Below the pieces are notes generated by a model. It did no database searches. It had not been told where the DNA came from and saw only the letters and a program-made list of their open reading frames with translations. From assembly GCF_020165495.1 (NCBI RefSeq), contig NZ_JAIUIE010000001.1, positions 62,001 through 126,000 of the forward strand: a stretch of DNA of 64,000 nt, given 5' to 3'. Source of the DNA: Mesorhizobium sp. BR1-1-16 (GTDB lineage: Bacteria > Pseudomonadota > Alphaproteobacteria > Rhizobiales > Kaistiaceae). The position numbers were made by a program, and so were the translations under genes. Shown here piece by piece: positions 7,712 through 19,382 of this stretch (the stretch's first letter is position 1; the number at the start of each line of letters is the position of its first letter).

Positions 7712-9469
7712 TCAGGCAGGGATTGTTGTCGGCGCGGCGTCTTCGATCAGCGTATGCATGCCTTCGTCCGCGCCGATGAGGCGGAGGAAGCGCTGATGCA
7801 GCGGCACGAGGCTGGAGCGATGGCCGATCGAGACGACGGTCGTCTCCGGTAGGCGATCGGCGATGAGCTTGTAGATATCGGCCTCGCCGGCCTCGTCGAG
7901 CGCGCTGGTCGCTTCATCGAGCAGCAGCCAGTCGGGCTTCGCCAGCAGGGCGCGCGCAATGGCGATTCGCTGCTGCTCGCCGCCCGAAAGCCGATTGCCC
8001 CAATTGGCCGGCTCGTCGAGCTCGGCCAAAAGCCGCGCGAGGCCGACGGCGCCGAGCACATCGCTGACGTCCGAATCGGAGATCGCCTCGGGCTCGCGCG
8101 GATAGGCGAGGGCGGCCCGCAGCGTACCGAGCGGCATATAGGCGTTCTGCGGCAAGATGAGCAGATCGGCATTCTCGGGGATATGCACGCCGCCGCCGCC
8201 GAACGGCCAGATGCCGGCGAGCGCCCGGAAGAGGCTGGTCTTGCCCGATCCGGACGGGCCGGTGACCAGCACGCTCTCACGCGGCTGCAGCGTCAATTCG
8301 GGCACCTCGACGACCGGGCGGCCATCCGGCAGGCGCACGACGAGATTCTCGATGGCGAGGCTGGCGGCGCTGTTGTCGGCGGCAAGCTTCGGGCCCTGTT
8401 CGGCCTCGGCCTCCACGGTGACCAGCGAACGGTCGAAGCCATCAAGACGATCGACGACGGCCTTCCAGTTGGCCAGTGTGTCGTATGCTGTGACGAAGAA
8501 CGAAAAGGCGGCCCGCACCGTGCCGAACGCCGATGCGGTCTGCATCAGTCCGCCGAGGTCGGTGGTTCCGGCGAAATAGAGCGGGCTCAGCACGAAGAAT
8601 GGGAAGATGATCGCGATCTGGCCGTAACCGCTCTGAAAGAAGTTCAGCCATTTCTGGCGCAGCATGAGCTGAAAGAAATTGCCGACGACGTTCTGGAAGC
8701 GCCCACCGAGCTGCGCGCGTTCCGCCGGCTCGCCTTGCAGCAGGGCGATTTCCTCGCCGTTTTCGCGGTCCCGCACGAGCGCGAAGCGGAAGTCTGCTTC
8801 ATAGCGCTGCTGCATGAAGTTGAGATGCACCAGCGGCTTGCCGATCCAGTGCGCGAAGAATGTGCCGACGATCGCATAGGCCAGCGACGTCCAGACGAGA
8901 TAACCGGGGATGTAATAGCTCTGCCCGAAAAGCACGAGCGGCTTGTCGGAGGAGAGGCCCCAGAGAATGAAGATGAACGAGACCAGCGTGACGATCTGTC
9001 CAAGCATCGCAACGCCGATGGATAGCGTTCCGTCGACGAATTGCTGCGTATCCTCTGCGATACGCTGATCCGGGTTGTCGGCCGCGTTCTCAGAAAGGCG
9101 CATCCGGTAGTGCCGGGCTCCGCCCATCCAGCGGCCGAGATAGCGCCCGACCATCCACTCCCGCCAGCGGATGCGCAGCCATTGCGACATGTAGGTCTGG
9201 TAGACGCCGGAGAGAATCGAGAGCGCCGCGATCCAGCTGAAGACGAAGAAGAGCTGGTAGGCGAAGGCGTCCCAGTTCTTGTTCTGCAGCGAATTATAGA
9301 AATCGTTGTTCCACTTGTTGAAGCGGACGTCGAGCCATACGCCAAACAGCTGCAGGCCGATGACGATGGCGAGCATGCCGAGCGCGAACCATTTCTGCTC
9401 GGATTTGAAATAGGGGACGGCTAGCCGCGCGATCGTCCTAAAGGCATCGCGGATGGCGCTCAGCTTCAT
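7712..9469 (-). CDS. SbmA/BacA-like ABC transporter, fused permease and ATPase (YddA/BclA type)
   Basis: A half-size ABC exporter-like protein (585 aa). The N-terminal 350 residues are an SbmA/BacA-type membrane domain (VRFNKWNNDFYNSLQNKNW, WREWMVGRYLGRWMGG, NPDQRIAEDTQQFVDGTLS). The ATPase domain has Walker A GPSGSGKTS, signature LSGGEQQR, Walker B WLLLDEATSALDE and H-loop SIGHRSS. Relatives take up or export peptides and affect very-long-chain fatty acid lipid A in rhizobia; the substrate here is unknown. The ATG at 9469 is preferred because GGAG lies 8 bases upstream; a TTG at 9487 is the alternative. It stands alone, with a 256-base untranslated space upstream. Confidence 0.93.
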   Translation of the reverse strand: MKLSAIRDAFRTIARLAVPYFKSEQKWFALGMLAIVIGLQLFGVWLDVRFNKWNNDFYNSLQNKNWDAFAYQLFFVFSWIAALSILSGVYQTYMSQWLRIRWREWMVGRYLGRWMGGARHYRMRLSENAADNPDQRIAEDTQQFVDGTLSIGVAMLGQIVTLVSFIFILWGLSSDKPLVLFGQSYYIPGYLVWTSLAYAIVGTFFAHWIGKPLVHLNFMQQRYEADFRFALVRDRENGEEIALLQGEPAERAQLGGRFQNVVGNFFQLMLRQKWLNFFQSGYGQIAIIFPFFVLSPLYFAGTTDLGGLMQTASAFGTVRAAFSFFVTAYDTLANWKAVVDRLDGFDRSLVTVEAEAEQGPKLAADNSAASLAIENLVVRLPDGRPVVEVPELTLQPRESVLVTGPSGSGKTSLFRALAGIWPFGGGGVHIPENADLLILPQNAYMPLGTLRAALAYPREPEAISDSDVSDVLGAVGLARLLAELDEPANWGNRLSGGEQQRIAIARALLAKPDWLLLDEATSALDEAGEADIYKLIADRLPETTVVSIGHRSSLVPLHQRFLRLIGADEGMHTLIEDAAPTTIPA

Positions 9470-9725
9470 CGTCGGCTCCGATATCAAGGGCAGGACGGGT
9501 CACTATGGGGATCGTCGTCTGTCGGCGTGCTTGCCGGAACATTACCGGAAGATGACAGCCGCGTCCGCGCGGTCGCCGCGTGGCGTCGTGATGGGCAGGA
9601 CTGCTGGCAGGTTTCGGTCTTGCCGCCCGGATCGGGAACGGCAGGTCGAATCGGGAACGGCCGATCCGCGATGACGCGGACACCGGAGCGCGGCGATTCG
9701 AGAAGTTCGCCGTGGTGGCTCCGGC

Positions 9726-10358
9726 CTAGAAAGGCCAGAGCTTGGTGATGTCGAACTTCTTCATCTTGGCCTTTGGCGGATCCGACATCGGCGCATTCGG
9801 ATCGGGCTCGCGATAGGCGACCGGCGGCTCGGTCAGATATTTGCGGACCGGATTGCCATTGGCGTCAACCGAGCCGCGCTTGCTCTTGTGCAATTCGTCC
9901 CAGGCCTGCTTGCCCTCGGCGCGACGCTGCGCGTCATAGGCATTGGCGCTCGCCTGCGCATTGCCGATCGATGTCTGGCCGGCGGGCAGGATGAAATTCG
10001 GCGACGGCTTGCCGAACGAGGCCTGCTTGGCCTGCTTGCGCTGCTGCGCATCGACATCGGGATCCTTCGGCCAGTTCGGGTCGGATTCGACCGAAGCCAC
10101 GGCTGTGGTTGTGGCCGCAGAGCCCGGCACCGGCAATGTGCTGGCATTGGGCGGTGCCACGATATTGCCGCGCGGCCGATAGTCGATCGGCGGCGCCTTG
10201 CTGCCGCCAAGGCTGGCGATGCCCATCAGGTCGGACACCGTCTGCTGCTCGGGCGAGATACCGGTGCCATAGGTCGTGCCCGAACAGGCAGCGACGAGGC
10301 CGGCCAGGATGCTGATGGCCGGCAGGGCGGCAAGACGCGGAATGCTGAATGCGAGCAT
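9726..10358 (-). CDS. Hypothetical lipoprotein
   Basis: A 210-aa protein of no family I recognise. The N-terminus is a lipoprotein signal peptide ending in LVAAC, with Cys25 as the likely lipidated residue. The mature part is polar, rich in Ala/Pro/Asp/Lys and probably largely disordered, with few hydrophobic blocks, and ends in KKFDITKLWPF. GAGGAG lies 13 bases before the ATG. The gene lies about 100 bases downstream of ribF on the same strand. Probably an envelope-attached protein; function unknown. Confidence 0.8.
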   Translation of the reverse strand: MLAFSIPRLAALPAISILAGLVAACSGTTYGTGISPEQQTVSDLMGIASLGGSKAPPIDYRPRGNIVAPPNASTLPVPGSAATTTAVASVESDPNWPKDPDVDAQQRKQAKQASFGKPSPNFILPAGQTSIGNAQASANAYDAQRRAEGKQAWDELHKSKRGSVDANGNPVRKYLTEPPVAYREPDPNAPMSDPPKAKMKKFDITKLWPF

Positions 10359-10459
10359 GTCGACGGGTTACTCCTCGGCGCCCGACGGTGGACGCAGCAT
10401 GATCGCCGCAGTTTAGGACGATGAAACGGGCAAAATTCCGGCACGCGTGTGCGGCCGTT

Positions 10460-11470
10460 CTAAGCGATCGTTTCTCCCTCGGCAACATCGCTGCTGCCCG
10501 CGAGGCGCAGATCGACATCCGAGCCGGGCCCGGCGGCAGCCAGAATGGCGCGCGCGGCCAGTGAATCGAGGTCCATCTGCGCGATGAGCGCGTCGATCGA
10601 GGTAAAGCGCTCCTCGCCACGCAGGAAGGCGTGAAACGTGACCGCGACCGTCTCGCCATAGAGATCGCCCGCGAAATCGAACACATGCGCTTCGAGGATC
10701 ACAGCGCCATTGTCGAAAGTGGGCCGGCGGCCATAGCTCGCCACACCGGGAAGGACGGTGCCGTCGGCGCGCGTCAGTGTGACCGCATAGATGCCGAGTG
10801 CCAGGCCGCAATCGGCGGCGAGGCGGATATTGGCCGTCGGATAGCCGAGTTCCCGTCCCCGCTTGTCGCCATGCTGCACGGCCCCGACTACAAACCAGCG
10901 ATAGCCAAGCTCGTCATTCGCGAGCGCGATATCGCCTTCTTCGAGCAGGCTGCGGATGCGGCTCGCCGAATAGGGGGCGCCGAATGCGTCCGTGACAGCG
11001 CCGACCACCGTCGTGGTGAAGCCGTGCCGTTCGCCGGCGCTGGCAAGGAAAGCCGGCGAGCCCAGCCGGTCGTGCCCGAACTGGAAGTCGTGCCCGACGA
11101 CGACCGCCGTGATGCCGAGCCGCTTGACGAGCACATCGGCGACGAACTCCTCGGCGCTGACATTCGCGAATTCGGTGTCGAACTTGGCGACGACCACGCC
11201 GTCGAGACCGAAGGCGCCGGCCAGCCTCGCCTTGGCATCGAGCGGCGTCAGGCGGAACAGAGGTTCACCGGGACGCAGCACCGTGCGCGGATGCGGCTCG
11301 AAAGTCAGCATCAGCGCCGGAATTCCGCGGGCATCCGCCTCGTTCCGGCTGGCGGCGAACAATGCATGATGGCCGCGATGCATGCCGTCAAAATTGCCGA
11401 TGGCGAGCGCGGCGCCGCGCAGCCGTGCCGGGACATCGTCGAGCGGGATGAGGGGAGCCGCCGTCAGCAT
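10460..11470 (-). CDS. ribF: Bifunctional riboflavin kinase / FAD synthetase
   Basis: Converts riboflavin to FMN and FMN to FAD. The 336-aa protein has an N-terminal nucleotidyltransferase domain with AIGNFDGMHRGHHAL (HxGH-like) and VVGHDFQFG, followed by SASRIRSLLEEGDIALAN. The C-terminal flavokinase domain begins near GRELGYPTANI and includes YGRRPTFDNGAVILEAHVFDF. Length is normal. It lies between the HAD phosphatase gene upstream and the lipoprotein gene downstream, all on the same strand. Confidence 0.95.
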   Translation of the reverse strand: MLTAAPLIPLDDVPARLRGAALAIGNFDGMHRGHHALFAASRNEADARGIPALMLTFEPHPRTVLRPGEPLFRLTPLDAKARLAGAFGLDGVVVAKFDTEFANVSAEEFVADVLVKRLGITAVVVGHDFQFGHDRLGSPAFLASAGERHGFTTTVVGAVTDAFGAPYSASRIRSLLEEGDIALANDELGYRWFVVGAVQHGDKRGRELGYPTANIRLAADCGLALGIYAVTLTRADGTVLPGVASYGRRPTFDNGAVILEAHVFDFAGDLYGETVAVTFHAFLRGEERFTSIDALIAQMDLDSLAARAILAAAGPGSDVDLRLAGSSDVAEGETIA

Positions 11471-11591
11471 CGGTCCGCCGTCGAGATCCTGAGTGAAAGG
11501 GCCGGCGCTCCGACGGCGCCCATGCGCAGCGGAAACTGGCCGCTGGGCGCGTGTCCGTCAAGGCGGCGCGAGACCGTCATGCGCACGGTTC

Positions 11592-12464
11592 TCACCAGAT
11601 GAGCCCCGGCAGGAAGGCCGTGGCTCCGAGGCCTTCGTCGGCGAGAAACCGGTGCACCGCCGCGATATCAGGCGCATCGGCCGGTCCGAAATGGCCGGAA
11701 TGGATGCCGCCGGTCACGAACAGAACATCGATGTCGTGGCGGAACGCGCCCGCAAGGTCGGTCGGCGCGCCATCGCCGATCGCCAGGACTCGGTCGCGGG
11801 CCACCGGGCCGCCGCGGATCGCGGCGACGCGTTCGAGGGCCGCCTCATAGATCGGCGCGTGCGGCTTGCCAGCGACGGACGTCGATCCGCCAAGCGCTGA
11901 ATAGCGCGCCGCCAGCGCACCGGCGCAGTAGACCAGCTGGTGGCCCCGCTCGACCACGATGTCAGGATTGGCGCAGATCATCGGAAGCCCGCGCACCGCC
12001 AGAGCCGCAAGCTCTGCCTCATAATCTTCAGGCGTTTCATGAATGTCGTCCCGCAGCCCCGTGCAGCAGACGATCTCGGCCTCCTCCACGCTCGAAAGCG
12101 GCAGGTCGAGGCCGTCATAGAGCGTCAGGTGCTGGGCCGGCCCGATATGGCGCAGCCGGGCAGGCGCCTTCTCGGCCAGAAGTGCGCGCGTGACGTCCCC
12201 CGAGGTGACGATCGCATCATAGGATGTCGCGGCAACGCCGAGTTCGGCAATCTGCTCGATGATGAAGGGACTGGTGCGCGGCGCATTGGTGATGAGGACC
12301 ACGGTCCCCCCGGCAGCGCGGAACGCCGCCAGAGCTTCACGCGCGGGCGGGAAGGACGCCATGCCGTTATGCAGCACGCCCCAGACATCACACAGCACCG
12401 CGTCGTAGCGCGGCGCCAGGGAAGCGAGACCCGGCACGGGGCCGGGCGCAGAATAATTGGCCAT
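11592..12464 (-). CDS. HAD superfamily hydrolase, class IIA (TIGR01459-like)
   Basis: A 290-aa phosphatase of the NagD/class IIA type. HAD motif I is DAVLCDVWGVLHNG (nucleophile Asp), motif II is TVVLITNAPR, motif III is the Lys in SVAGKPHAPIYEAAL and motif IV is VLAIGDGAPTDLAGA. The cap lies between motifs II and III. The physiological substrate is unknown. It lies 120 bases upstream of ribF and on the same strand, an arrangement I recall as common in Rhizobiales. Its promoter region is shared with the divergent sigma-54 activator and contains a striking palindrome. Confidence 0.9.
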   Translation of the reverse strand: MANYSAPGPVPGLASLAPRYDAVLCDVWGVLHNGMASFPPAREALAAFRAAGGTVVLITNAPRTSPFIIEQIAELGVAATSYDAIVTSGDVTRALLAEKAPARLRHIGPAQHLTLYDGLDLPLSSVEEAEIVCCTGLRDDIHETPEDYEAELAALAVRGLPMICANPDIVVERGHQLVYCAGALAARYSALGGSTSVAGKPHAPIYEAALERVAAIRGGPVARDRVLAIGDGAPTDLAGAFRHDIDVLFVTGGIHSGHFGPADAPDIAAVHRFLADEGLGATAFLPGLIW

Positions 12465-12531
12465 GCGAAGCGCCTATTGGTTTGCAGCGCGAGGGTCAAG
12501 CAGAACGCGGATGGTTCCAGCGCGATTATGC

Positions 12532-12565
12532 ATTGTTGCATTGCAACAATATTGCTGCAATGCAA
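12532..12565. promoter_or_regulatory. 19-bp palindrome plus adjacent TTGCTGCAATGCAA site
   Basis: ATTGTTGCATTGCAACAAT (12532-12550) is a perfect 19-bp inverted repeat. It is followed at once by TTGCTGCAATGCAA (12552-12565), which shares its TGCAA core. The region is AT-rich and lies between the divergent HAD hydrolase and sigma-54 activator genes. The second sequence recurs exactly at 54992-55005 in another divergent promoter region. It looks like a tandem binding site for an unknown dimeric regulator. Confidence 0.65.
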
Positions 12566-12653
12566 CACAAATTTGGAACTCTTTGTTTACCCTGTTCTGC
12601 CAGTCTCCATTGCGACAGCGGGAATGCCGCGTCGGAAGAGGGGTCTTCCTGAA

Positions 12654-14081
<1,428 letters not shown>

Positions 14082-14201
14082 GCCGACCTCGGCCTTTCAT
14101 GCTCAGCCACCGAAATGCTTGCGCCAGGCGTTGCGGGACGGCATGTTCCGCCTGAACGGGCTGTTCTTGGGCGTGTTTTTGCGCCTTGCGAGGGGTGGGT
14201 C

Positions 14202-14786
14202 ATGAGGTCAAGGGCGTCCCGGCTTTCCGGGATCGCGGCGGCGGGTGCGTTCGTGCTCGCCATGTCGGGGCTGGCGGCAACGGCCGGCGAAATCGCCAGC
14301 AAGGCGAGCGAAGCCGAGACGCTGCTGGGTGAGGGCAAGCTGCCCGAGGCGGTCGATGCGCTCGACGCGTCGGTGGAAGCCTTCTGGAAGGTAGCGCCGC
14401 TCTCGTTCCGCAAGGCACTGTTCGTCGACAGCGTCACCGGCTTCGGCGAATACCAGCCTAGGGCCGATTCGACCTTTGCGCCGAAGACCGAACTGAAGAT
14501 CTACGCCGAGCCGGTCGGCTTCGGCTGGAAAGAGGTCCCTGACGGCGAGACCGTCACATTCCGGACCTCGATCGAGATCCGCAGCGAGAAGGGGCTGATT
14601 CTCGCCAAGTCGGCGTCGCCGGCGGTGCTCCAGAAGACCAGCCGAAGCAAAAGCCGCGATTTCCACATCACAGTCACCTTCGATCTGCCCGCTCTGAAGC
14701 CGGGCGCCTACAGATTGATCCTGACCGTCACCGATGAGGCGACCGGCAAATCCGCTCCGATCGAGCTACCACTGACTATTTCCTGA
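14202..14786 (+). CDS. Exported hypothetical protein
   Basis: A 194-aa protein of unknown function. It has a signal peptide (SGIAAAGAFVLAMSGLAATAGE), then a short helical repeat-like part (ASEAETLLGEGKLPEAVDALDASVEAFW), then a beta-rich domain (TELKIYAEPVGFGWKEVPDGETVTFRTSIEI...FDLPALKPGAYRLILTVTDEATGKSAPIELPLTI) that looks immunoglobulin-like. GAGGGG precedes the ATG. It sits between the sigma-54 activator and the phospholipid genes, all on the plus strand. Probably periplasmic; I cannot assign a role. Confidence 0.8.
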   Translation: MRSRASRLSGIAAAGAFVLAMSGLAATAGEIASKASEAETLLGEGKLPEAVDALDASVEAFWKVAPLSFRKALFVDSVTGFGEYQPRADSTFAPKTELKIYAEPVGFGWKEVPDGETVTFRTSIEIRSEKGLILAKSASPAVLQKTSRSKSRDFHITVTFDLPALKPGAYRLILTVTDEATGKSAPIELPLTIS

Positions 14787-14888
14787 GGACAACGAGTGAG
14801 CGCATGTGATGTCGCTCACTGCGCCCGACCGGCAACCATGGTGGAGACGGTCGTCCGCCGGCTGTCCCGGGAACCATCGGGAGCCTCC

Positions 14889-15503
14889 ATGGCAAGCGTC
14901 TATGATTTGAAGCCGCGTTTCCAGGCGCTGCTGCGTCCACTCGTTCGTCAACTGGCGCGCGCCGGCATCACCGCCAATCAGGTCACCCTTGCCGCGGCGC
15001 TGCTGAGCATCGCGGCCGGCGTGGCTCTCGTAGTGTTTGCGGGCAGCCGCGCCAGCCTCCTGCTGATGCCACTCGTTCTCTTTCTGCGCATGGCGCTGAA
15101 TGCCATCGACGGCATGCTCGCGCGCGAGCATGGGCAGAAATCCCGGCTCGGCGCGCTCCTGAACGAGATCGGCGACGTGGTGTCAGACGGCGCGCTCTAT
15201 CTCGCGCTGGTGCCCGCCTTGGCGCCCTTCGGCGCAGCGCCAGCGCCAATCATCTTCTTCGTCTTCGCGGCCATGCTGACCGAATTCACAGGCGTGCTCG
15301 GTCTGACGATCGGCGGCTCGCGGCGCTATGACGGCCCGATGGGTAAGTCGGACCGCGCCGCCGCCATTGGCTTCCTCACCTTCATTCTTGCCATCGGCGT
15401 CCGTGGCGGAGTCTGGGTGGATATCGTCATGATGCTGCTGGCGCTTCTCGCGGTGTGGACGTCGGTCCGACGCGCCCGAGCCAGCCTTGGAGAAGCCTCA
15501 TGA
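14889..15503 (+). CDS. CDP-alcohol phosphatidyltransferase family protein (YnbA-like)
   Basis: A membrane enzyme expected to transfer a phosphatidyl group from CDP-diacylglycerol to an alcohol. The 204-aa protein has several transmembrane helices and the CDP-alcohol motif region NAIDGMLAREHGQKSRLGAL, continuing to NEIGDVVSD. Against the canonical D-x2-DG-x2-AR-x8-G-x3-D-x3-D, the first and third Asp are Asn. I recall this pattern in the E. coli YnbA-like branch but cannot verify it. Its stop overlaps the start of the CdsA-like gene (ATGA), so the two are coupled. The ATG at 14889 gives a normal N-terminus. Confidence 0.85.
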   Translation: MASVYDLKPRFQALLRPLVRQLARAGITANQVTLAAALLSIAAGVALVVFAGSRASLLLMPLVLFLRMALNAIDGMLAREHGQKSRLGALLNEIGDVVSDGALYLALVPALAPFGAAPAPIIFFVFAAMLTEFTGVLGLTIGGSRRYDGPMGKSDRAAAIGFLTFILAIGVRGGVWVDIVMMLLALLAVWTSVRRARASLGEAS

Positions 15504-16474
15504 GCGGCCAGACTATGATTGATTTCCTGGCTGGGCGCGGTGTTCCCGTCCCACTCGCCGCAACCATCGCCGTCATTCTGGCCGGGCTCGTTTTCGCGTC
15601 GGTGTTTGTGCGTCTGCGGCGGCCGGCCGATGAAGCCGGCGCCGCCAAGCGGCGCGAGTTGAAGGCGCGAATCCGCTCCTGGTGGGTGATGGTGACGATC
15701 CTCGTCGCCGCCCTCCTGGTCGGGCGGACCGCGATGGTCGTCCTGTTCGCTTTTGTGAGCTATCTGGCGCTCAAGGAATATCTGACCATCATCCCGACCC
15801 GCCGCGCTGATCGCGTCGTGCTGCTCATCGCTTACCTCGCCGTGCCCATCCAGTATTACTGGGTTGGCACGGCCTGGTACGGCATGTTCGTCATCTTCGT
15901 GCCGGTCTATATGTTCCTGATCCTGCCGGGCGCACTCGTGCTGCGCGGCGAGACCAGCGGCTTCCTGAAGGCGGCGGGTACGCTGCATTGGGGGCTGATG
16001 ATCGCTGTGTTCGCGCTCAGCCATGCGGCCTATCTGCTCGCCGTCCCGCCGCCGGGCTCGCATGAGGGCACAGGAGCCGGCCTCCTCGTCTTTCTCATCG
16101 TGGTGACCGAATTCAACGATGTCGCGCAGTTCATGTGCGGACGGAAGTTCGGCCGCCGCAAGATCACGCCGAAGGTCTCGCCCAACAAGACCGTCGAGGG
16201 CTTTCTCGGCGGGCTGGTCGCGACTGTCCTGCTTTCGGCAGTGCTGGCGCCCCAACTGACGCCGATCACGATGCCGGCCGGCGCCGCGATCGGGGCGCTT
16301 CTGGCCGTTGCCGGCTTCTTCGGCGACATCGTCATGTCGGCGATGAAGCGCGACCTCGGCATCAAGGATACAGGCACCATGCTGCCCGGCCATGGCGGCA
16401 TTCTCGACCGCATCGACAGCCTGGTCTTCACGGCGCCGCTGTTCTTCCACACTGTCCGCTACTTCTATTTCTGA
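15500..16474 (+). CDS. Phosphatidate cytidylyltransferase-like protein (CdsA family)
   Basis: Predicted to make CDP-diacylglycerol from phosphatidic acid and CTP in the inner membrane. The 324-aa protein has about eight transmembrane helices. The CDP-diglyceride synthetase signature is clear near the C-terminus: [20 protein letters not shown] followed by [10 protein letters not shown]. It is coupled to the CDP-alcohol phosphatidyltransferase by a 4-base overlap and followed 8 bases later by a PlsC-like gene. The set resembles E. coli ynbABC, so this may be a second, specialised CdsA rather than the essential one. Confidence 0.9.
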   Translation: MSGQTMIDFLAGRGVPVPLAATIAVILAGLVFASVFVRLRRPADEAGAAKRRELKARIRSWWVMVTILVAALLVGRTAMVVLFAFVSYLALKEYLTIIPTRRADRVVLLIAYLAVPIQYYWVGTAWYGMFVIFVPVYMFLILPGALVLRGETSGFLKAAGTLHWGLMIAVFALSHAAYLLAVPPPGSHEGTGAGLLVFLIVVTEFNDVAQFMCGRKFGRRKITPKVSPNKTVEGFLGGLVATVLLSAVLAPQLTPITMPAGAAIGALLAVAGFFGDIVMSAMKRDLGIKDTGTMLPGHGGILDRIDSLVFTAPLFFHTVRYFYF

Positions 16475-16482
16475 GCGACGGC

Positions 16483-17130
16483 ATGCGTCTCCATCTCCGC
16501 TCGCTCCTCCGACTGCTGTTCTTCGCGCTGGTCGTCAGGCCGTTCCTGCTGATCGCGATCGGCCTTGCCGTGCGTCATCCCGAGCGGCTCCCCAAGAACG
16601 GACCGCTGATCATCGCGGCCAATCACAACAGCCATCTCGATACGCTGGCGCTGATGGCGCTGTTCCCGCTGCGCCGGCTTCGCCGCGTTCATGCCGTGGC
16701 AGCCGCCGACTATTTCCTGCAGAACCGCTTCCTGAAGTGGTTCGCGGTCGATCTTCTCGGCATCATTCCTGTCGAGCGGGGGTCGGGCAAGGGTGGCAAG
16801 GACCCGCTGGCCGGCGCGCTCGAAGCGCTCGACCGCGGCGAGATTCTCATCATCTTTCCGGAAGGGTCACGCGGGGAGCCGGAACTGCGCCAGGCTTTCA
16901 AGCGCGGCATCGGCTACATCGCCCGCAGACGGCCGGATGTTCCGGTGCTGCCGGTGTTCCTGCGCGGGTTCGGCCGTGTGCTGCCGAAGGGCGATCATCT
17001 TCCTGTCCCATTCTTCTGCGACATCGTCGTCGGCGCCCCGATGCAGGGCGTGGGCGAAGGCTTCATGCAGCGGCTGGAAAAGGCCGTCGACGACCTCGCC
17101 GCCGAGACGCCAAGCCCTGAATGGGTGTGA
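16483..17130 (+). CDS. 1-acyl-sn-glycerol-3-phosphate acyltransferase-like protein (PlsC family)
   Basis: A membrane-associated acyltransferase predicted to acylate a lysophospholipid. The 215-aa protein has an N-terminal hydrophobic anchor, the catalytic motif NHNSHLD, and the substrate-binding motif [10 protein letters not shown]. It is the third gene of the CDP-alcohol transferase / CdsA / PlsC set, starting 8 bases after the CdsA-like stop codon. The shared layout suggests one pathway producing a particular phospholipid. The acceptor and acyl donor cannot be inferred. Confidence 0.9.
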   Translation: MRLHLRSLLRLLFFALVVRPFLLIAIGLAVRHPERLPKNGPLIIAANHNSHLDTLALMALFPLRRLRRVHAVAAADYFLQNRFLKWFAVDLLGIIPVERGSGKGGKDPLAGALEALDRGEILIIFPEGSRGEPELRQAFKRGIGYIARRRPDVPVLPVFLRGFGRVLPKGDHLPVPFFCDIVVGAPMQGVGEGFMQRLEKAVDDLAAETPSPEWV

Positions 17131-17170
17131 GTGCGGCGAACAAAAATGCGGCCCGGATTTCACCCGCGCC

Positions 17171-17199
17171 TTGACATTCCGACCCCCGCCTCCTAGATC
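17171..17199 (+). promoter_or_regulatory. groESL promoter
   Basis: TTGACA (17171-17176), a 17-base spacer, then TAGATC (17194-17199), immediately upstream of the CIRCE element. The -35 begins within CTTGACA, so it also fits alphaproteobacterial RpoH promoters, which use CTTG at -35. Dual housekeeping and heat-shock use is plausible. Confidence 0.65.
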
Positions 17200-17210
17200 G
17201 ACTGCGCACG

Positions 17211-17237
17211 TTGGCACTCGCCTATCGGGAGTGCTAA
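17211..17237 (+). promoter_or_regulatory. CIRCE element (HrcA operator)
   Basis: TTGGCACTC, nine bases, then GAGTGCTAA: one mismatch to the CIRCE consensus TTAGCACTC-N9-GAGTGCTAA. It lies just downstream of the predicted promoter and about 60 bases before groES, the expected position for HrcA repression. Confidence 0.95.
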
Positions 17238-17297
17238 CAGCCCAGTTCACCTGAGGTTCCGCTTGGAGCGGAATTTTCACGCGAGGAGAAAATTACG

Positions 17298-17612
17298 ATG
17301 GGTTTCCGTCCTCTGCATGACCGCGTTGTCGTCCGTCGCCTTGAAGGCGAAGAGAAGACCAAGGGCGGCATCATTATCCCGGACACCGCCAAGGAAAAGC
17401 CGCAGGAAGGCGAAGTCGTCGCCGTCGGCCCGGGCGCCCGTGACGAGGCCGGCAAGCTGGTCGCTCTCGACGTCAAGGCTGGTGATCGCATCCTGTTCGG
17501 CAAGTGGTCGGGCACGGAAGTCAAGATCGACGGCGAAGATCTCCTGATCATGAAGGAGTCTGACATTCTTGGCGTGATCGAGACCAAGGCTGCCGGCAAG
17601 AAGGCCGCGTAA
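17298..17612 (+). CDS. groES: Co-chaperonin GroES
   Basis: The heptameric lid of the GroEL folding chamber. The 104-aa protein has the typical N-terminus [22 protein letters not shown] with the mobile loop [16 protein letters not shown], then [14 protein letters not shown] and [39 protein letters not shown] lies upstream of the ATG. It is first in the groESL operon under CIRCE control, with groEL beginning 59 bases after its stop codon. Confidence 0.98.
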   Translation: MGFRPLHDRVVVRRLEGEEKTKGGIIIPDTAKEKPQEGEVVAVGPGARDEAGKLVALDVKAGDRILFGKWSGTEVKIDGEDLLIMKESDILGVIETKAAGKKAA

Positions 17613-17650
17613 GGTTCACTCCTTAGCGCGGTTTTTTATTGTCCAGTTAG

Positions 17651-19312
<1,662 letters not shown>

Positions 19313-19340
19313 GAAGTCCGATCTCCCAAGAGTTCAGGAA

Positions 19341-19372
19341 GGGCGCGGCGCAAGCCGCGCCCTTTTTGTTTT
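19341..19372 (+). terminator. Rho-independent terminator of groESL
   Basis: GGGCGCGGC, a GCAA loop and GCCGCGCCC form a 9-bp GC stem followed by TTTTTGTTTT. It directly follows groEL and precedes the convergent DeoR gene. Confidence 0.95.
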
Positions 19373-19382
19373 GCGGTTGGCC

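Noticed and set aside
11940..12653. Long N-terminal extension of the sigma-54 activator frame
   Set aside because: The frame is open to 11940, but that part is antisense to the HAD hydrolase and lies upstream of the AT-rich promoter region. The receiver domain begins just after 12654.
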